A stretch of DNA of 64,000 nt from positions 248,001 through 312,000 of the forward strand of contig NZ_FOWE01000001.1 in the NCBI RefSeq assembly GCF_900115395.1, given 5' to 3'. The stretch comes from Geodermatophilus obscurus. Its GTDB lineage: Bacteria; Actinomycetota; Actinomycetes; Mycobacteriales; Geodermatophilaceae. Within the stretch, counting starts at the first letter, position 1, and every line of letters starts with the position of its first letter. Positions 61,717 through 64,000 of this stretch are shown in pieces. A program made the translations under genes and the position numbers. The notes under the pieces were generated by a model. The model saw only the letters and a program-made list of their open reading frames with translations, did no database searches and was not told the origin of the DNA.

Positions 61717-64000
61717 GTGTTCGAACGCATCGCCGTCGTCAACCGTGGGGAGCCCGCACTGCGGCTCATCCGTGCCGTGCGGGAGCTCGACGCCGAGCAC
61801 GGGACGCGGACCCGCGTCGTCGCGCTGCACACCGCGGCCGAGCGGCGCGCCACCTTCGTGCGCGCCGCCGACGAGGCCGTGCTGCTGGCCGACACCGGCG
61901 CGGTGAACCCCTACCTCGACCACGCCGAGCTCGGCCGGGCCCTGCGGTCCAGCGGCGCCGACGCGGCGTGGGTCGGCTGGGGGTTCGTCGCCGAGGACCC
62001 CGCCTTCGCCGAGCTGTGCGCCGACCTCGGCGTGACGTTCGTCGGCCCGCCGCCGGAGGCGATGCGGCTGCTCGGGGCCAAGGTCGAGGCGAAGGTCCTC
62101 GCCGAGCGCGTCGGCGTCCCGGTCGCGGCCTGGAGCGGGGGCCCGGTGGAGGGTCCCGAGGACGCCCGCCGGCACGCCGAGGCGATCGGCTACCCGCTGA
62201 TCGTCAAGGCGCGCAGCGGCGGCGGCGGCCGGGGCATCCGCGTGGTCCGGTCACCCGGCGAGCTGGAGGAGGCGCTGGAGCGCACCTCCTCGGAGGCGGC
62301 GAAGAGCTTCGGCGACCCCGTCGTCTTCATGGAGCGGCTGGTCGAGGGCGGCCGGCACGTCGAGGTCCAGGTCATCGCCGACTCCCACGGCACCGTCTGG
62401 GCCCCCGGCGTGCGCGACTGCTCGGTGCAGCGGCGCAACCAGAAGGTGATCGAGGAGTCCAGCTCGGTCGCGCTCACCCCCGAGCAGGACGCCGCGCTGC
62501 GGGAGTCGGCCGTGGCGCTGGTGCGGGCCGCCGGGTACGTCGGCGCGGGCACGGTGGAGTTCCTCTACCAGCCCGAGGAGCGGCTCACGACGTTCCTGGA
62601 GGTCAACACCCGGCTGCAGGTGGAGCACCCGGTCACCGAGGCGACCACCGGCCTGGACCTGGTCAAGCTGCAGCTGCACGTGGCCGCGGGCGGGCGGCTC
62701 GAGGGCGACCCGCCGCCCGCGACCGGGCACGCGGTGGAGGCCCGGCTGACCGCCGAGGACGCCGAGCAGGGGTTCGCCCCGGCGCCGGGCCGCGTGGAGC
62801 TGCTGCGGCTGCCGACCGGCCCCGGCATCCGCGTCGACACCGGCCTCGGCGTCGGCGACGTCGTCCCCCCGCAGTACGACTCGATGATCGCCAAGGTCAT
62901 CGCCTGGGGCCGCGACCGCCCCGAGGCCCTCGCCCGGCTGCGCTGCGCGCTGCGCGAGACCACCGTCGTGCTGCGCGGCGGCACGACGACGAAGTCCTTC
63001 CTCCTCGCCCTGCTCGACCGGCCCGAGGTCGTCGAGGGCACCGCCGACACCGGATGGCTCGACCGCGCCGGCCTGGCGGAGATCGTCGGCAGCCGCGACG
63101 ACGGCACCGCGTGGGTGGCCCTGGTGCAGGTGGCCATCGACATCGCCGTCGCCGAGGAGGAGCGCGAGCGCCAGGCGTTCCTGGTGTCGGCGCGCGGCGG
63201 CCGGCCGCGGGCGCCGCACGAGGTCGGCCGCACCGTGGAGCTCGGCATGCGCGGGCAGGTGCACCGGCTCACCGTCTCCACGCTCGACCGCGACCGGCAC
63301 CGCATCGAGCTCGACGGCCGGACCGTCGACGTCGAGGTCGACCGGCTCGGCCCGCTGGAGACCCGGCTGACCGCCGCCGGGCGGCGCTATCCGGTCGTCG
63401 CCGTCGACGCGCCCGGCTCCTCGCTCGTGGAGGTCGACGGCGTCACCCACCGAGTCGGCCGCGACGTCGGCGGGGTGGTCCGCGCCCCGGCCCCCGCCGT
63501 GGTGGTCGCCGTCCGCGCCGTCCCCGGCGACGACGTCGAGGCCGGTCAGCCGGTGGTGGTGCTGGAGAGCATGAAGATGGAGACGGCCGTGCGGGCGCCG
63601 TTCGCCGGCCGGGTCCGCGAGGTGCGGGCGGTGGTGAACAGCCAGGTCGACGCCGGCGCGCCGCTGCTGCTGCTCGACCGCACCGGCGGCGACGTCGAGG
63701 AGGCCCTCGGCGAGCGGGTGTCCCTGCCCGGCGGCGACGACAAACCCGACGACGACCCGCGCGCGCGGGCGCTGGCGCTGCTCGGGCAGCTGCGCGCCCT
63801 GGTCACCGGCTACGACGTCGGCCCGGGGCACGCCCGCCGGCTGGTCGCCGAGTACGCGGCCGCGCGCGACGAGCTGCCGTCCGACGACGGGCAGCTGCTG
63901 TCGGCCGAGCTCGACGTCCTGGTCACCTTCGCCGACCTCGCGGAGCTCTCGCGCAACCGCCCGGCCAGCGAGGAGGAGGAGGCCGACACCCAGGTCCACA
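61717..64000 (+). CDS. biotin-dependent acyl-CoA carboxylase, multidomain (3' end outside the window)
   Basis: The first 761 residues are visible and the frame is open at the edge. Biotin carboxylase domain: residues 1 to about 450, with the ATP-grasp loop ARSGGGGRGIRV and FLEVNTRLQVEHPVTE. A middle linker follows, then the biotin carrier domain near 585-655 with ESMKMET (biotinyl Lys620). After it the chain continues without a stop into DPRARALALLGQLRALVTGY and beyond, the pattern of single-chain long acyl-CoA carboxylases in which a carboxyltransferase is fused behind. That third domain is not visible here, so the fusion is inferred. The GTG at 61717 has AGAGG upstream and gives VFERIAVVNRGEPALR. 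Confidence 0.88.
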   Translation, partial: MFERIAVVNRGEPALRLIRAVRELDAEHGTRTRVVALHTAAERRATFVRAADEAVLLADTGAVNPYLDHAELGRALRSSGADAAWVGWGFVAEDPAFAELCADLGVTFVGPPPEAMRLLGAKVEAKVLAERVGVPVAAWSGGPVEGPEDARRHAEAIGYPLIVKARSGGGGRGIRVVRSPGELEEALERTSSEAAKSFGDPVVFMERLVEGGRHVEVQVIADSHGTVWAPGVRDCSVQRRNQKVIEESSSVALTPEQDAALRESAVALVRAAGYVGAGTVEFLYQPEERLTTFLEVNTRLQVEHPVTEATTGLDLVKLQLHVAAGGRLEGDPPPATGHAVEARLTAEDAEQGFAPAPGRVELLRLPTGPGIRVDTGLGVGDVVPPQYDSMIAKVIAWGRDRPEALARLRCALRETTVVLRGGTTTKSFLLALLDRPEVVEGTADTGWLDRAGLAEIVGSRDDGTAWVALVQVAIDIAVAEEERERQAFLVSARGGRPRAPHEVGRTVELGMRGQVHRLTVSTLDRDRHRIELDGRTVDVEVDRLGPLETRLTAAGRRYPVVAVDAPGSSLVEVDGVTHRVGRDVGGVVRAPAPAVVVAVRAVPGDDVEAGQPVVVLESMKMETAVRAPFAGRVREVRAVVNSQVDAGAPLLLLDRTGGDVEEALGERVSLPGGDDKPDDDPRARALALLGQLRALVTGYDVGPGHARRLVAEYAAARDELPSDDGQLLSAELDVLVTFADLAELSRNRPASEEEEADTQVH

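Overview
The window is very GC-rich, has dense genes with many GTG starts and GTGA/ATGA overlaps, and carries WhiB, SARP, ECF42 and PASTA-kinase type regulators. This points to a free-living actinobacterium, most likely of the Geodermatophilaceae (Blastococcus, Geodermatophilus, Modestobacter); the family assignment is inferred from general resemblance, not from a search. No rRNA, tRNA, transposase, integrase or CRISPR array was seen.

Layout. 1-7.9 kb: the start of a LuxR-type regulator, a dienelactone hydrolase, an FAD monooxygenase, a decayed GDSL lipase, two hydrolases, an MFS pump and a Mug uracil-DNA glycosylase. 7.9-12.3 kb: a large AfsR/SARP regulator divergent from a flavin oxidase, with three 11-bp-phased heptamers between them. 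12.3-20.7 kb: aromatic catabolism, with paaABCDE facing paaK-tetR across a palindromic operator, then hmgA-fahA. hppD with its Lrp-type regulator lies at 38.7-40.6 kb. Together these cover the entry of phenylacetate and the conversion of 4-hydroxyphenylpyruvate to fumarate and acetoacetate, except for a maleylacetoacetate isomerase, which is not present here. 20.8-29.4 kb: a membrane protein, a STAS protein, a PolA-like polymerase, a BASS transporter, a PASTA kinase, an alpha-CTD-like protein, and a cell-wall protein under a c-di-AMP (ydaO-type) riboswitch. 29.4-34.2 kb: xylose use (ROK regulator, xylA, xylB, TauE-type permease). 34.2-38.2 kb: acyl-CoA ligase, cyclase and iron-type alcohol dehydrogenase.

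40.7-47.7 kb: WhiB, a DGPF protein with an ECF42 sigma factor, a sugar-alcohol oxidase operon, cold-shock protein, an MFS pump and a cupin. 47.7-52 kb: a Baeyer-Villiger-type monooxygenase with an esterase and a P450, a plausible ketone-to-ester-to-alcohol route. 52-55.5 kb: a long conserved protein of unknown function, an aldo/keto reductase and a membrane-anchored hydrolase. 55.6-60.3 kb: a complete BMP-family (nucleoside-type) ABC importer, flanked by a perfect 39-bp direct repeat made of the 3' end of the preceding hydrolase gene. 60.4-64 kb: a small membrane protein, a short-chain reductase and the first 761 residues of a biotin-dependent acyl-CoA carboxylase that runs off the window.

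The least expected structures are (i) an intergenic stem-loop element found directly after the stop codons of paaB and hppD, whose helices differ in sequence but stay complementary; (ii) the 39-bp repeats around the ABC importer; and (iii) the phased heptamers of the SARP intergenic region.
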